Source of the DNA: Auanema rhodensis
Taxonomy: Eukaryota; Nematoda; Chromadorea; Rhabditida; Rhabditidae
DNA: 64,000 nucleotides
Reading direction: 5' to 3'
Assembly (NCBI GenBank): GCA_964057225.1
Contig: OZ059896.1
Location: 14,582,501 to 14,646,500 of the forward strand
A model generated the notes under the pieces. It ran no database searches and was not told the DNA's origin. It saw only the letters and a program-made list of their open reading frames with translations. Of the stretch, positions 26,178 through 40,200 are shown in pieces (position 1 is the first letter of the stretch; each line of letters starts with the position of its first letter). Made by a program: the position numbers and the translations under genes.

Positions 26178-26611
26178 ATGTCAGCTCCTTATCCAAATAA
26201 CGCACAATATGGGGTGAGATCATTTACTGTACTCCTTTTCTTAGTTATCCTCTTCCCTCTCTATTCCAGCAATATAATCCCAATGCGCCTCCGCCATACC
26301 CAGGTGCACACTACACACAACAACCGGGATATCAGCCATATCAACCTGGTTATCCTCAACAACCTTATCCACAATATCCACAAAATCCGCAACATCAATA
26401 TCCTCAACAGCAATATCAACCTTATCCCCAACAAAACCCACAAGTTGTGTAAGTTTTGTGAAGCAAAAGTGTAATTTTCATCGATTTTGACTTACATTTT
26501 AGTGTCGTACCACGCGAACAACGCGATAATGGTGGTGGAAGTGGCCAGTGTTGTCTTGTAGCAATGTTAGCTTGTTGTGCTGGATGTTGTTTAGCGGATT
26601 GTTGTGATTGA
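26178..26611 (+). CDS. small Pro/Gln/Tyr-rich CYSTM protein (copy 2)
   Basis: About 105 residues, exons 26178-26213, 26270-26448, 26503-26611. The N-terminal half is disordered, made of PY/PQ/QQ steps (QPYQPGYPQQPYPQYPQNPQ) including a PPPYPG that could be a WW-domain ligand. The C-terminal half has a basic-acidic linker (VVPREQRD), GGGSGQ and the CYSTM module CCLVAMLACCAGCCLADCCD with eight cysteines in about 20 residues. Predicted tail-anchored membrane protein with possible Cys acylation or metal contact (inference). A downstream GAAATAAAC near 26800 may serve polyadenylation. Same architecture and same phase-2 intron as copy 1, so likely a tandem duplicate with a diverged N-terminus. Confidence 0.75.
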
Positions 26612-27350
26612 TCTCTTTTCTCACTTAAGATTAAATTCAAAAAGTTACTGTTTGTAAGTATTACGATATCACAAAAAGCTTTCTTTGAATCACTTTGAAA
26701 AAATCACACACTAAGCACTCCATATTCTGAAATATACGATTTAATTGCTGTATTAATTGTCTTTGTTTTTAAAATCACATTGTAATAGACGGACTTTATG
26801 AAATAAACTTTTGAAATTGAGATCGTAGAACTGTTCTTTTTTATCTTTTTATATATTCTTTAGTCACATGCATGTCTTTTCCCTATCTCAAACTTTTTCT
26901 ACATTAGTTTTTTTTTGAAAATTAAATATCGTTCGCTACTGCTATTTTTATTTTCCACGTAAAATCACGTGATTAAATATTTAGGATTATTTTTATTTTC
27001 GGTATTGCATACAAGATGATCGGTTGCTGTTAAACTCCTTATTTTTAGTAATTTAATTAACTTTTTAAAGTTTTATATTCCATTGGTTTCAATGTATTCT
27101 CATTATGAAGGTATAATGTCTCCGGTTACATTATCTAGCTTCTTGAGTAAAGGTTTTAATAGAAATGGTCTTACCGCGATAAATAATTTATGTACGGTGA
27201 AATGATCAATGTCTTCCCGGTCTAATCAAAGTTCGAGCTGTTATACTGAGTTTGAAATAATTAATTTGAAGTTTTATGTTTATTAAGCAGTAAATAACGT
27301 TTTCATTCCCATGCTAATTTAAATATTGAAATTTTTTTATAGATCAAACT
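26612..27350. other. intergenic region, CYSTM / SR factor
   Basis: No gene recognised. AT-rich; the right end is a run of T followed by ATAG directly before the rsp-6 leader, fitting a trans-splice acceptor. Confidence 0.5.
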
Positions 27351-28319
<969 letters not shown>

Positions 28320-28548
28320 ACGAGTTCAGCAAAGGCTAACGCACAAGTTCCCTACTTCAATGTTTGATTTCCAGCCCAGTTGGCAAACTGATAACAATGT
28401 ACAAGCGTTGTTTATTGTTGTTATTCTAATTGTTGGCCATCTAAAATAAATTATTTTTATATTTCATTCTTAATTTATTATTATGTCAGGAATAACCTCT
28501 CGTACTAAAAATTTATGAAATGCAACGATTGATAATTTCATTGAAGGT

Positions 28549-30762
28549 ATGTCCGATGCGATCGCAAGGCTTATAGCCTCATTTGCAATCGTATTTTTAT
28601 CATGTATCGTCCTATATCATGCCTGCTTAAGAGCCTCTACAATTTACTTATTTGAGGTAAAATATTCATAGTTTTAGAGTTAATCAATACTTGGTAATGC
28701 TTGCAGCTTGATACGAAAACTGTTATTTTTGTTAATTCCCAATATGCTATTTTCTTTCCATTGGTTTTGTCTGGATTTCTTTTCTTGGTTTATATTGGTA
28801 CGAAGCGTGATGTTAACAGACGCCGAGAACTTCAGAAGATGGTTGATGATATGAAGATTCGATCAAGGGTATTGATTAACTAATTATTCTGTATAATTGA
28901 ATAATCTTCGATAGGCTGGTTCTACTGTTCCTTCACGTAAAGTTTCTCGTACAGGCGACACAACACGTCGAACTTCATTCTCATATAATGATGAAATGCA
29001 AGCCGACCAGGCTAGTCGGTTATACAGTAATTACTTTGTAGAAAATAATTTATATGTACTGAATTTACCTCAGAATTATTATCAAACATCGAGGAACAAG
29101 ATACAGTTCAGGGAAATAAGGACGAGGAAGAAGATACTATTGATGAAAATTCCTCTACGTATGTTGTAATACAGAAATATTCTATTTTTCAAATTTATTT
29201 TCAGACCCCAAGCTCCAATTCCTGCACGATTTACTGTGGAGAAGGTGGAAGAAGCCATTAACAAGCTTATCCCTTCATCCGAAGGTATACTTCACGTGTA
29301 CTGTTAATTATTTAATCTTGAGCTATTCCAGATATAGCTTTGAGATCTAGAAGTTTCAGTAATGTAAGTAGATTACATCGAAGACTTATTGAAGATAGTA
29401 GGAAATCATCTTTCTCTGAAAGTGATATTGTACAAGATGATATACCAGACATATATCGTGATCTTTCCGAAGTTTTTTCAATATGTTGATGTTTTTAACA
29501 TCTGAAAATTCGTTTCAGACAAGTTTAATGAACTTGTTGCTAAGTGCCTTTAATATAACAGCTCATATAAACAGTGATAGCTACATCGAAGTTCAACGAA
29601 GGTATTTCAAACCCTTTGTTATTACATCAGGAACATTTCCAGCGCTGTTGATATTCTTTCGGATATTTGTGCTATTCACGTGCCTGTGTGGCTCTGTGCA
29701 GCATGTGTATATGTTGTTGTGTTGGATATATTCACAATGAAGTTGTGTATGTTGAAACAACTTCAATGATTCAGTTAAATCACCTCAATTTCAGCTGATA
29801 TATTCTACCACCATGAAGCAGCGATGACTTATGTGAGCATTGGAATTTCCGTTGGATTTGGTTTGGTACATGAATTTTGGGGAAATTGGCTCACAAATAA
29901 TGTTCTTGCCTTCTCTTCTATTTTCGTCATTGTGTCGCGTTGTCAAGTAATCTTTTTTACATAGAAGTTACAAGTCTCTTATTTTTAAGGCTATAAGCTA
30001 TCAAGTTGGGGTAATGTTTCTTTTGGGAATGCTTATGTTCGATCTATTCTGGATGTATGTCATCGATTTACTCAGTATGTTACTTAATTTCTTAATTTTA
30101 CTTATATTTTTGTCTTTTTCTTTCAAACGCTTTCCGTTCTAACCTGTTGGTACAATCGGTCGTCATCAGCATTTTCTAAAAAATAATGAAATTTGATCGA
30201 TCACCTAATTTTCTGCAGAAAATTAAACAGTTAAACTCTTAACGGTTTTGATCAAAATATTATGTATATTCTTTATTCTTAATCAATTTTATTATTTATT
30301 TTTCAATAAAATATTTCAGGTACCGTAGCAAGAGAAAGTCGAGCACCTTGTATGATTATTATACCAAGAAATAAGAATGGAGAAAAGCAAACACTAGCAA
30401 CTTTGGATATTATTGTACCAGGTAAGCTTCTTATTTGTGAATTTGCTTCTATAGTTCCAAGGGCAATACAATACGTACATGTTTTAGGCGTCTTTTTAAA
30501 CCTGGTGCTGAAATATAGTTCAATGTACGACCCTGGTCTTTTTGATTTAGCTTTTTACGCGGTTTTTGGCGGTCTTTTAACGACTATCGTGATTTCCATT
30601 TGGAGGTTAGTCTGAAAACGTTGTGTTAAAGAAAGATAAATTGTGTAAATTAGGAGGAAAATCACTCCAGCCATGGTATTGCCAGCAGTTGCTGCTGTTG
30701 TAGTTTCTCTGAGTTGTACAGCCAACACGAAAGTGTTGTGGAAGTTCATGATCAAGCATTGA
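28549..30762 (+). CDS. signal-peptide-peptidase-like (IMP/SPP) intramembrane aspartyl protease homologue with altered motifs
   Basis: Multi-pass member of the presenilin/SPP clan. Helices 1-2 are in exons 28549-28656 and 28707-28868 (FAIVFLSCIVLYHACLR; IFFPLVLSGFLFLVYIG), followed by an unusually long acidic and Ser-rich cytosolic insert (28915-29480), then the core helices. The core keeps GNWLTNNVLAFSS, then QVGVMFLLGMLMFDLFWMY, where the YD of SPP is FD, then VARESRAP and KQTLATLDIIVP, where the family's LGLGDIVIP has become LATLD, and finally RRKITPAMVLPAVA in the place of the PAL motif. Both catalytic-position aspartates remain, but the GxGD glycines are lost and PAL reads PAM. Stop TGA at 30760-30762. 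Middle exon borders are approximate. It could be a diverged or catalytically inactive paralogue. Confidence 0.75.
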
Positions 30763-31254
30763 TTAAGCGTTTTTTTAAAAATATGAAGCATTATAGTCAT
30801 TTTATTCTGTATATAATTAGAAACAAATGCCTTATATGATGTAAATTGTGTGAATTTTCTGATGTATATATGACAACGTCTACCTCATGTTTCAGTTTGG
30901 TCACGGTTAGGATTTTATTTTCCATAATATTGTATAATAAATTGATTTTTTTTCTTATTTTTTTGGTATTTAAATAATTTGAATAAATTTATGTTTTATA
31001 TTCTTCAATTAACAATAAAATGGATTATATCACATAAAATAACTAGACGAAACTGTATTATTAGTAAAAGTGAAAAACGTTTGACAAGACTGTAAACTCG
31101 CATTTGGATGAATTTCAAAAAAAAACAAATTATATAATAAAGAAAAAAACCTAAAATGACATAGATTAGCAAAATATCACATGTAAGATCATGAGAAACA
31201 CCGTCCTATGATATGATAGACGAAAACTAAAGTTAAGCAAATCAATTAATGAAA
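30763..31254. other. convergent intergenic region, SPP-like / IP3 receptor
   Basis: Very AT-rich, no gene recognised. TATAATAAATTG near 30935 may be the polyadenylation signal of the SPP-like gene. Confidence 0.55.
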
Positions 31255-34200
31255 CTAATTGGCTCTTGATGATAAAATCTGAAAATAGATAATAGTAAGA
31301 GGTTTCTTTTGGAATTCATTTAAAAACCTGTCGAATCTCTTCCAGTTGACTATAAACATCGTGTAAATTGTTGGTTGTAAGTTTAAGCTGTTCCCTAAGA
31401 GCAAGAACTTCAGATTGGTCTGATTCTCCTTCCTCGTCTTGAAGTGAGATGGCTTGCATTCTTGGGAACCAATCAAGGTTTCTCTCCTGAAATTTTAATT
31501 TTCGCAGTACATCATCAGAATTGATGGTGAGTACCTGAATACATTGATCTACATAACTTTCTGGACCAGTAAACTCTGTTTCATCTTTGATTTGAAGCCA
31601 AACAATGAAATATAGATAGTGCCATAAGTTGTGCTCAGTAACTTGATGCTCTTCAAAGCTGACTGTTCGATTATCGAATCTAATAAAAGAAGAGAATGGT
31701 TGCTAAGATAGGTAAAATGCTTACCGTCCACGTTCTAAACCACACACAAAACAAGTATTCTTAAGGGTATCCTCCTTTTCATTTTTTTCTGTTCTGAGAT
31801 CACCAAAAGTATCAATAATCACACCAAAAATTAGATTTAAAACGATAACAATTAATACAACGAAGAATGATAAATCATAGAAGATTCGGTAAAAGAAGAG
31901 ATCCTCCTAAATTATAAGTTTGAAGTTGTTGAAAATGCTGAGTTAAGCTTACATGTGGACCAACGTTGCGCATAACATCTCCAATACCTCCACCATTTCT
32001 TAGACCCCAGTTTAGAGTAGTCACAATGCACATTCTTAATGTATCACAAGCAGCTATCTTTTTCTCTGAAAGTAAAATATGAATTTTGAATTTCTGATCA
32101 AATGAGAAACCTTCATCATCGCCGCCTACAGGAGCAGGAGGAGCCATTGAATTAGCTGCAGAATTACATTCTTCGTTCTTTGAACAAGTTTGTTGATTTG
32201 GATTAGATGTCATTAAGGTTACAGGTTTCTCCTCTTCTAGACTATCAATCTCTAGAGCAAAATCTACAAAGAGACTGTTGTTAGAGAGCATAAGCATGAA
32301 TCGTTTTAACCTTTTTGGAAGAATGTATAACCAATGATGGAGAATATATAGACTAAAATCAGAGCTAATAAACCGGTAAGTATGATTGATTGCCAATTCC
32401 TTGTCACAGAACTTATAACGTTACGTAATGTTTCCTCAGAAGCAACGATATCAAATAGCTATAATTCAGTAGTATTATTTCATTTTTATCATATAAATTA
32501 CCAGAATTGAATAAAGCATAGGATGAATAAATAGGCCTGCTGCACACAAAGCCAAGTATCCAATATGGTAATACATTTCCTTATCTGATATACGCTCTTT
32601 CCAACTTCGATCTTCGAGACCTTTGTTACTAACATAAGCTACCACATGAATGGCTTTGTTAACAAGCTGAAACATTTAATAGCAATTAGTAGACAGCTAG
32701 AAGCATCTTCTCCAACTTGACCAAAACCCAGAAAAGATAACGTTGGTATAACTCCAACGAGAGAGATGAGCAGAATTGAAAAACTGGCCAATACAGTACC
32801 TATCGCAGTTATAATTTTTGATTTTTTCGCTAATGTTGATCTACAATATAATTATAATTATTATTATTATATATGTATATTTCTTATTTTTTCAAAATAA
32901 ATGTTTTTATGATACAAAAAAGTAAAATAAACTTACTCAGCATCCCATTGAGTATATAGTAGAATTAATGATAATAAACAGGAAATAATAACAAATGGAT
33001 TGCTCACGGATAAATAGGCTGAATGAATAGCTACAGCTTAAACTTTGAAATTGTTCTATAACTTACAATGACTTGATTCAAATGGATAATATAGAGCAAT
33101 AATTAAATTAATTATAACAGCATATAGGAAGGATAGTTTAGCCCAAAGACGTAATCGACGAGTACAAGCAGATAAATAGTAACGATCTAAATATGTTATA
33201 TAATAATAATCAGTAATATATGGAATAAATAATAATAAAGTTTCTGAATATACAAAACTTAAAAGTTTGAATTTGTACCTTGTAATTTTCTCTGCCACTT
33301 CATTTCTTCGTACAGGTCAGGCCATTGATCAAAGAATTCTGTGACTTTAGATCCTTGGTTATCCCTTTCGGTATTATTATAAACATTCAACTTGGTTTCT
33401 TTGGTTAAATAAGAGCAAATTTCATGAATAGGGAACACAACACGTTCTAGAGTACGATCACGACGAACAATCTTAAAAATTAAAATTATAATAATTAAAT
33501 TAGAAGAGATACAACCGGTAAGTGGGATGCATCAAATGAAAATTAAAAAAAGCGGCTCACGCGATGGCATTTCACGTGAACTGAATTCGCTTACTCACTT
33601 CAATCTGCGCTGTATGTTTCTTGTAGAATGATAAAGCACTTCGTGTATTTTCATCTTTTTTCTCATCGTCCGGATTCATCCAAGCAGCTAATTCATCACT
33701 ATGGCGAGCCAGTTGATGAGCCAAAATGTAGATGTTGTGTCCGACTTCCTTAGGATCAACTGTATGAGGCTCTTCTTCTGGTGTAGCATGGTATTGGTCA
33801 TCATGTTTATGAGATTCATCATGTATTGATACCGTACCCGAAGCATCAATTGAAATTTCGGGTAAGTTTACTGTAAGTAAAATATAACAAAGTCGTAATT
33901 AAAACTATTATTACCATCGGATGTCTTAATTTGAGGACTGACTATGCTCATCGGACGATTTTGAATAGCCGCTGAATGCAGAAGCTGTTTTCTCATCAAG
34001 TTGATCTCATACTGCTTAGAACTGGCCATGATATATGCTTGAGTGATAGCATGAATCTTAAAATTGTAATTGAAACGGAAATTCTATGGTTAAACTTACT
34101 AATTGTCTTGGACCACCAGACATGTTTTTCATGTTTTGTAGTACTCTTTCTGCATTTTCTGAGTCATGACGTGATTCCATAATAGCTAGTAAGAGTTTAG

Positions 34201-37200
34201 AAGCTTGACTCTATAATAATTAATATATTTTAAAATATTTAAAATAATTATTTTAAATACCTTGATCTCAAGAGCAAGTTCCATATGATCATCTGCCAAA
34301 GGTTTTATATCATTCAAAACTAATGAAATAATGATATTAAGACCATTTTCTTGCATTGCCATTGTATTCTTGAAGAAGAATTCTAGATGAAACTTAAAAA
34401 AATTCAACTCATACTTGATTCTCATGACAGGGTCCTTGGCAGAATTCAGTTAGTGTTGCCAGAGTTTGAGTAATCAAACTGAAGTTGTGTTCACCAATTT
34501 CACCGAAAACTCCTAGACTTCCTTTAGTTGAACCACAAACCTGAAAAACGGTCAAATTTCAGAATGAATGATAATGTTAGTAAGATCATACTGTATCTAA
34601 GAAACTTAAAGTTTCAGCAACCAAATTATGATTGGTACGATCTGATTGTTTTCGAACAAAGCTTTGCAGTAAGCTGTTGTGATTCTCACAGAGCAGTTGT
34701 AGGACTCGGAAGATGGGCTCAATGAGGGCGACTTCAGATGGCAATGCGTCACTTGGCCTGAATCTAATAATAAACCAAAAATGGTTCAAAGAGGTAGAAT
34801 ATTGAAGAGTTAGTGGTTAATATGAATATGAAGTAAACAATACCTATCATCTTCTTGATATGGTGTCAAATCTGGTACACTTATTGTAGCTTCTCCAGAA
34901 GCATTTGATATTTCAGATAAGGATGGTTGACGTACAGACGCTTCTTCGAAAAGTGGTCCCAACTGACAATCAATTCCCTGATCCAAATTTACTGGTGTTA
35001 ACACGGTTGAAGCTAAATGGTTGATTTGAGAAAAAACATCTAAACACAAAATATGCTGAAAATTCTTCAGAGGGGGGAAAGGTAGAAAGAGAATCTACTG
35101 GCAGAAAGACATATTTGACTACTTCATGCTTAACGAAGGGAAATACAAGAGAGAATTGCATAATGGTAAGAATTTCGGCATAATTTTTGAATTTTTTGAA
35201 CTTTTATTTATTTTTTGGTAATAAAGCAGATGAGAAATTACTTTGTTATGTGTATATAGAGTGGTTGCAGAGCATTTCTATACTATTGGATAAAAAGTAT
35301 GAAAGAGCATTGACAGAAGGAGGTCAGAATTGAGTTTAACCAGGAGGAAACAAACTTTGAAACACAGAATGATGACGTGGACCCCGCGGGGGCGGTTGCT
35401 GAGGCGCTGCCGGAACACAAACTGAACGACGAGACGACAAGTCCATGATACTTCCTCTTGGTGAACCTGGACATGAGACGAGGGTCAAGAAGCATATTGT
35501 TTTGAAAAAAAAATTAGAAAAGCTTCGATGTTTAAGAAAACTAAAATTTCTGATAATGATCAACCTATCGAACATATACTAAAGGATAGAAAGATATTTA
35601 AACATAGAATCATAACAACCGAATCTCTTAAGGATGATCGGTGATTAGGATAACATAGAACTATGACTAGACAGATAAGCAGGCTTCAAGCTGTAATTAT
35701 TGCAAACTTACATCTTCTACTGACGTTGACAGAAGTGCCACCTAAATAGCGAATTCATTTTATGCGAAAAACATAAAGATGGAGGTTATTATTAATTTAA
35801 AACGTTCACTAGATTATTATAACCATACGTTGTCTTCAGAACCGAGCAAACACACCCACACATATGTAGTATATAGTATAGGAAAAAAGATTTTTGTATT
35901 CTCTTAACACATAATTAGTAAAAAAATTAGTAATTACTATAAGAATAAGCGTGCTTCAAAAATAAAAAATAGAAAAGCATTATGTGTGTTATAAAAGCAG
36001 AAGTATTATTAATATAGTTAGTGATGTAACTCAATAGTTGTTAGTTGAAAGTTAAAAGTATTAAGCTTTGTAACTTATATACTTACCTCCTTTAGGCTTA
36101 TTATCAACACAAGACATCATATCACTTTTTAAACGATTTTGAGCTGTTTGAATTCGAAGTGATATAGCTTTGAAAAATGGCTCATGGATGTCTTTTGATC
36201 GTAGTCGACGATAAAAGGATTGTTGAACCTTAACGAATAATAATATGTTATAAATCATATGTATATGAAGCATATCTAACCTTATCGTTACCACCATGAA
36301 GTAATGCTTTAGCTAAATGCATAGCTTTTAAGAATATTTCTCTTGATGGATCACTGATTACAATATCAATCACCAGATCTGAAGCTCCAGCATCATTAAG
36401 CTTACATTGAATATCATAGAGAGTTTGTTCAGCCAAATGATTAATATCAGCTACTTCTGATATATCTGAAATTTAAAATAAAATATGAAATTTAAAAAGA
36501 AATTCATACTTAATCCTTGCTTTTTAACAACTCCAGCTTCATCAACTTTGCCATTACCGTATATACCAAAATATCGATTAAGTAGTTTTGATCGTAACTG
36601 ATGTCCCTTAAATATAAAATTACTAAGAAATAGCTTTAAAAGTATTTAGAATAGGATAGAAAAGAATTTTTTCATTCACTGACTAATGAAATATGTCACA
36701 TATTCTATTCAATATAACTATTATATGAAATAGTTAAAGATGTTTTTGATTTTAACAACTTTTTTATAAAATATTGTCAAATTTCATTTGTCTGTGAATG
36801 TATGTGTATAGAGCGTGTAGCTTGTGTACGTGTATATGCTTAAGTTCATAGTATAGTGAACTTATTATAAACTTATAAAGTTTGGGAATATAAAGAAAGT
36901 AAAGCAAGCAGTTGAAAGAAGAAAGATAGAAAACGAAAAAAAAAATGAAAGTGATAAACGCTTGAAACGGACCATCTTCTCAGGTTGTTTCAAATGTTTT
37001 TTACTCTGAAATAATTAGCTTGTGAAGCATATTCAATGTGAATCATTCTATATCTTATGTATTATCTAGTATGTATTTGAATCAGTGTTTGTGATGATGT
37101 TTTTCACAAAAAAAAAATAAAAAAGAAGAACTAAAAAAAAAGTTCAAACCTGCTCCGTGAAGTTATTCTTGGTGCTGTTACACATTTTGCATAATGTTTG

Positions 37201-40200
37201 TAAAACTCTTGTACATAGATTATCTTGTTTCTTGTTCATTAATGTTTTACAATGTTGAATTAATCTGAAGATAATTGACATTGTATGAGAATTTTAATAT
37301 GTTTTAACTCACTTTGTAACAACTCCTCCTTTAGCACATTGCTCGCGCAGCGTTGATCCAACAGGGAACAGTAGCTCAGGCATGTGAAGTACATCAACTA
37401 ACACACTACCTTCAGCAGCATTCAGTGGTGACAGATAGAATTTGAATTCACCAATCATCATCTGAAGCACTTTGAAGATGAAGCAAGATCACCGCTTTAG
37501 AAAAAACTAATCCGTATTGATATGATATCAACCTCATTCACATGCTCATGCAAATAGTTAAAATTTGAAAACATTTTGAAGATCAAAAAGAAAAAAAAGT
37601 TCTCAGCATGATCAAGCATAAGATGAAGCAGGATGGAATGATGTCAACGTCACATATGGCATCTGATGAAAAGGTATTTACATACATGATAGCAATTGAC
37701 GACATTTGAAGCATTATCTCTTCCAGTTCCAGCCAACGAGCAATGTTGTCCAGGCATCATAAGGCTGTTAGTTCGGTTACGAAGTGTCAAGGTTTGCTGA
37801 ACAATTCTTCATACAAGGGGAATAACCATATGTAGTTTAAGAAGGGTAGATAGAAGGGTAATAGAATTTTGTCCAAAATATTTCTATATCATGCTGATAC
37901 AAACATACGTTATTGATTCCGATAAACTTGGTTGAATTGAAAGCACTTTGCCAACGTTGTTTTGGATTAGGTTTATTCGATAAGTTTGGAATAGTTAGTG
38001 ATGCTGAGAGTTGAAGATTATGCTCTTCTGCTGTAAATTATTGAATGAGAAGCTTTATATCTGATAAATCTTCAAACCCCATTTTCCAAGTCGTTTGACA
38101 CATTCAGCTACACGATACCAATTCTTGGTAGATTTTGATTGAACCAAATTTTGCTTTTGTAATCCCGTAAGATTTTGTAAAATCAAAGAGAAAAGTTTTT
38201 GATGTTGCTAATAAATAAAAAAATAAAAAAAAAAAAAATAAAAGAAACATACAACTATATCAACTTTAGCTTGAGCACTATATGGCTTTTCAAAAAGTTT
38301 AATTAATGTTTCGGTAGCTGTGTGACAAACATAGTACTCAAGTGATTGTCTTGCACTATGTTGATCCTTATTCATTGGTGTAACTTTATATTCATTTCGT
38401 AACTAAATAATAAATAATAAATTTATAATTATAATAAATTACCTTAATTATATCTGCTAAAATATTTGATAAAAGAGATTCAATATATTCTGGTTTATAT
38501 GCATCTTTCATTTCAGCATCCGTGTCAATATAGCAATGTAACAAAAATTGGAAATAAGCTGTTTTCACCTAAAAATTGTGAAACACAAGTTAGATTTTTA
38601 AATAAAAACTTAAAACTTACATCAACGATACAATATTGTGATGTAACAACACGAACAATATGATCCATTGGAATTTCAGAAGCACATTTCAATTCAGTAC
38701 TACCATTTTTACCTCTTGTACACAAAGCCATTAATCTAAAAAATATAATAATTATAATTATAATAGTTAATTATAATATTTTATAAAGAGATATGAAAGC
38801 AACCAGTCTTTGTTAAAAATGAAGTTAAAATAATTGGTGATTCAGGTGAATATGTGAACAACTATTAGACTGGTTTATGCTAATTTATATCGTTTAACCT
38901 TTTTTTTAAAATTAATTAACATAATAATTAGTAATTAATAATAGTTTAACGTTTACTTACTTGACAAGTTCAATATGGTAACGAAGCGGATGAGTTGAGT
39001 CTATGAATGTTGGAGCAGTTTTCATCATTTGCTCTAATTGCTCAAACGAAGCATTATCAACATATAGTTGTCGAACTTCATCAGAACTTGAACAAATCTT
39101 TAAATGATAATATTAACTTTAAAATTCTTAATATTCAATTATATACCTCTGTAGCGACTTTCTCTTGACTTGATTCAATTTCTTTATCGAACACACAAAC
39201 AAGAGATTGGAGTAGTTCTAAGTAAATTGGACTTCGAGACTGAAATGTTCAGCATTAGGGTTTGTTAAGTTTGTGAGAAATTTATAACCTTGTGTTCTAT
39301 CAAGCTAACAACATGAGCAATTAGATCATCTGATACGTTTGCAGCTAATTCTCTATTGTTTCGGAAGATAGCCAAACAAGTTGCTGCTTCTTCAACCTGA
39401 AAATTTGAAATGTTGAAATACTGTAGTACAATAGCTTCCAACCGTTTCTAATTTCAACATTCCTTCCTTAGGATCTTTTTCAATTGTTATGAACTTCTGA
39501 AGACGATTTTGATTCTCTTTGTTGCCTTTGCAAAAGCTTCTAAGAAATTCGTGAGACAAGATGATAAGCTTTGGCATTTCCACATCATTCTTCTTATCAT
39601 ATGGTATACTCAAAAATTCCAATACAACTTCATAAACTCTCATGTTTTTAAGAAGTTGTTGATTCATTGTATCTGGTCTATCATTCTTATAACATAGCTT
39701 CTTAACGCGAACGAGGATTTGACGAATTAAAGGATAAGCTATTAATGGAGCACGATCACTAAGTTCTTGTAAAGCTAATGCAGCCACATTACGATCATCA
39801 TTAAGCAATAACTATAATGAATAACATCATGATAAGCTTTAGTTATAACCTATTTCAACTTACATCTTTAAGTAATCGTAGACATTCTCCTCGTGTTGAT
39901 TGATAATGTTCATCAATTACATCAGTTACAGCTCTAAATGAATCATCACAAAATGCTCGAGGAGTTATAAGTGAATGATCTTCCAGATCTCTTCTAGTTC
40001 TAAATATTTTTTATTAAGAAATATGAAACGAAAATATACAAATACATACGTTTTGTCATCTGCTATTTCTCGTTGCTCAACGGAATGATGTCGATTTCCA
40101 TGAACCCATAACTCACTCTTCTCTGTCAAATTCTTCAGAATGAAAAGATCACGGTCAACTTGTCGATAATTTTCCACATCATCAGTTGAAACAAGTAATT

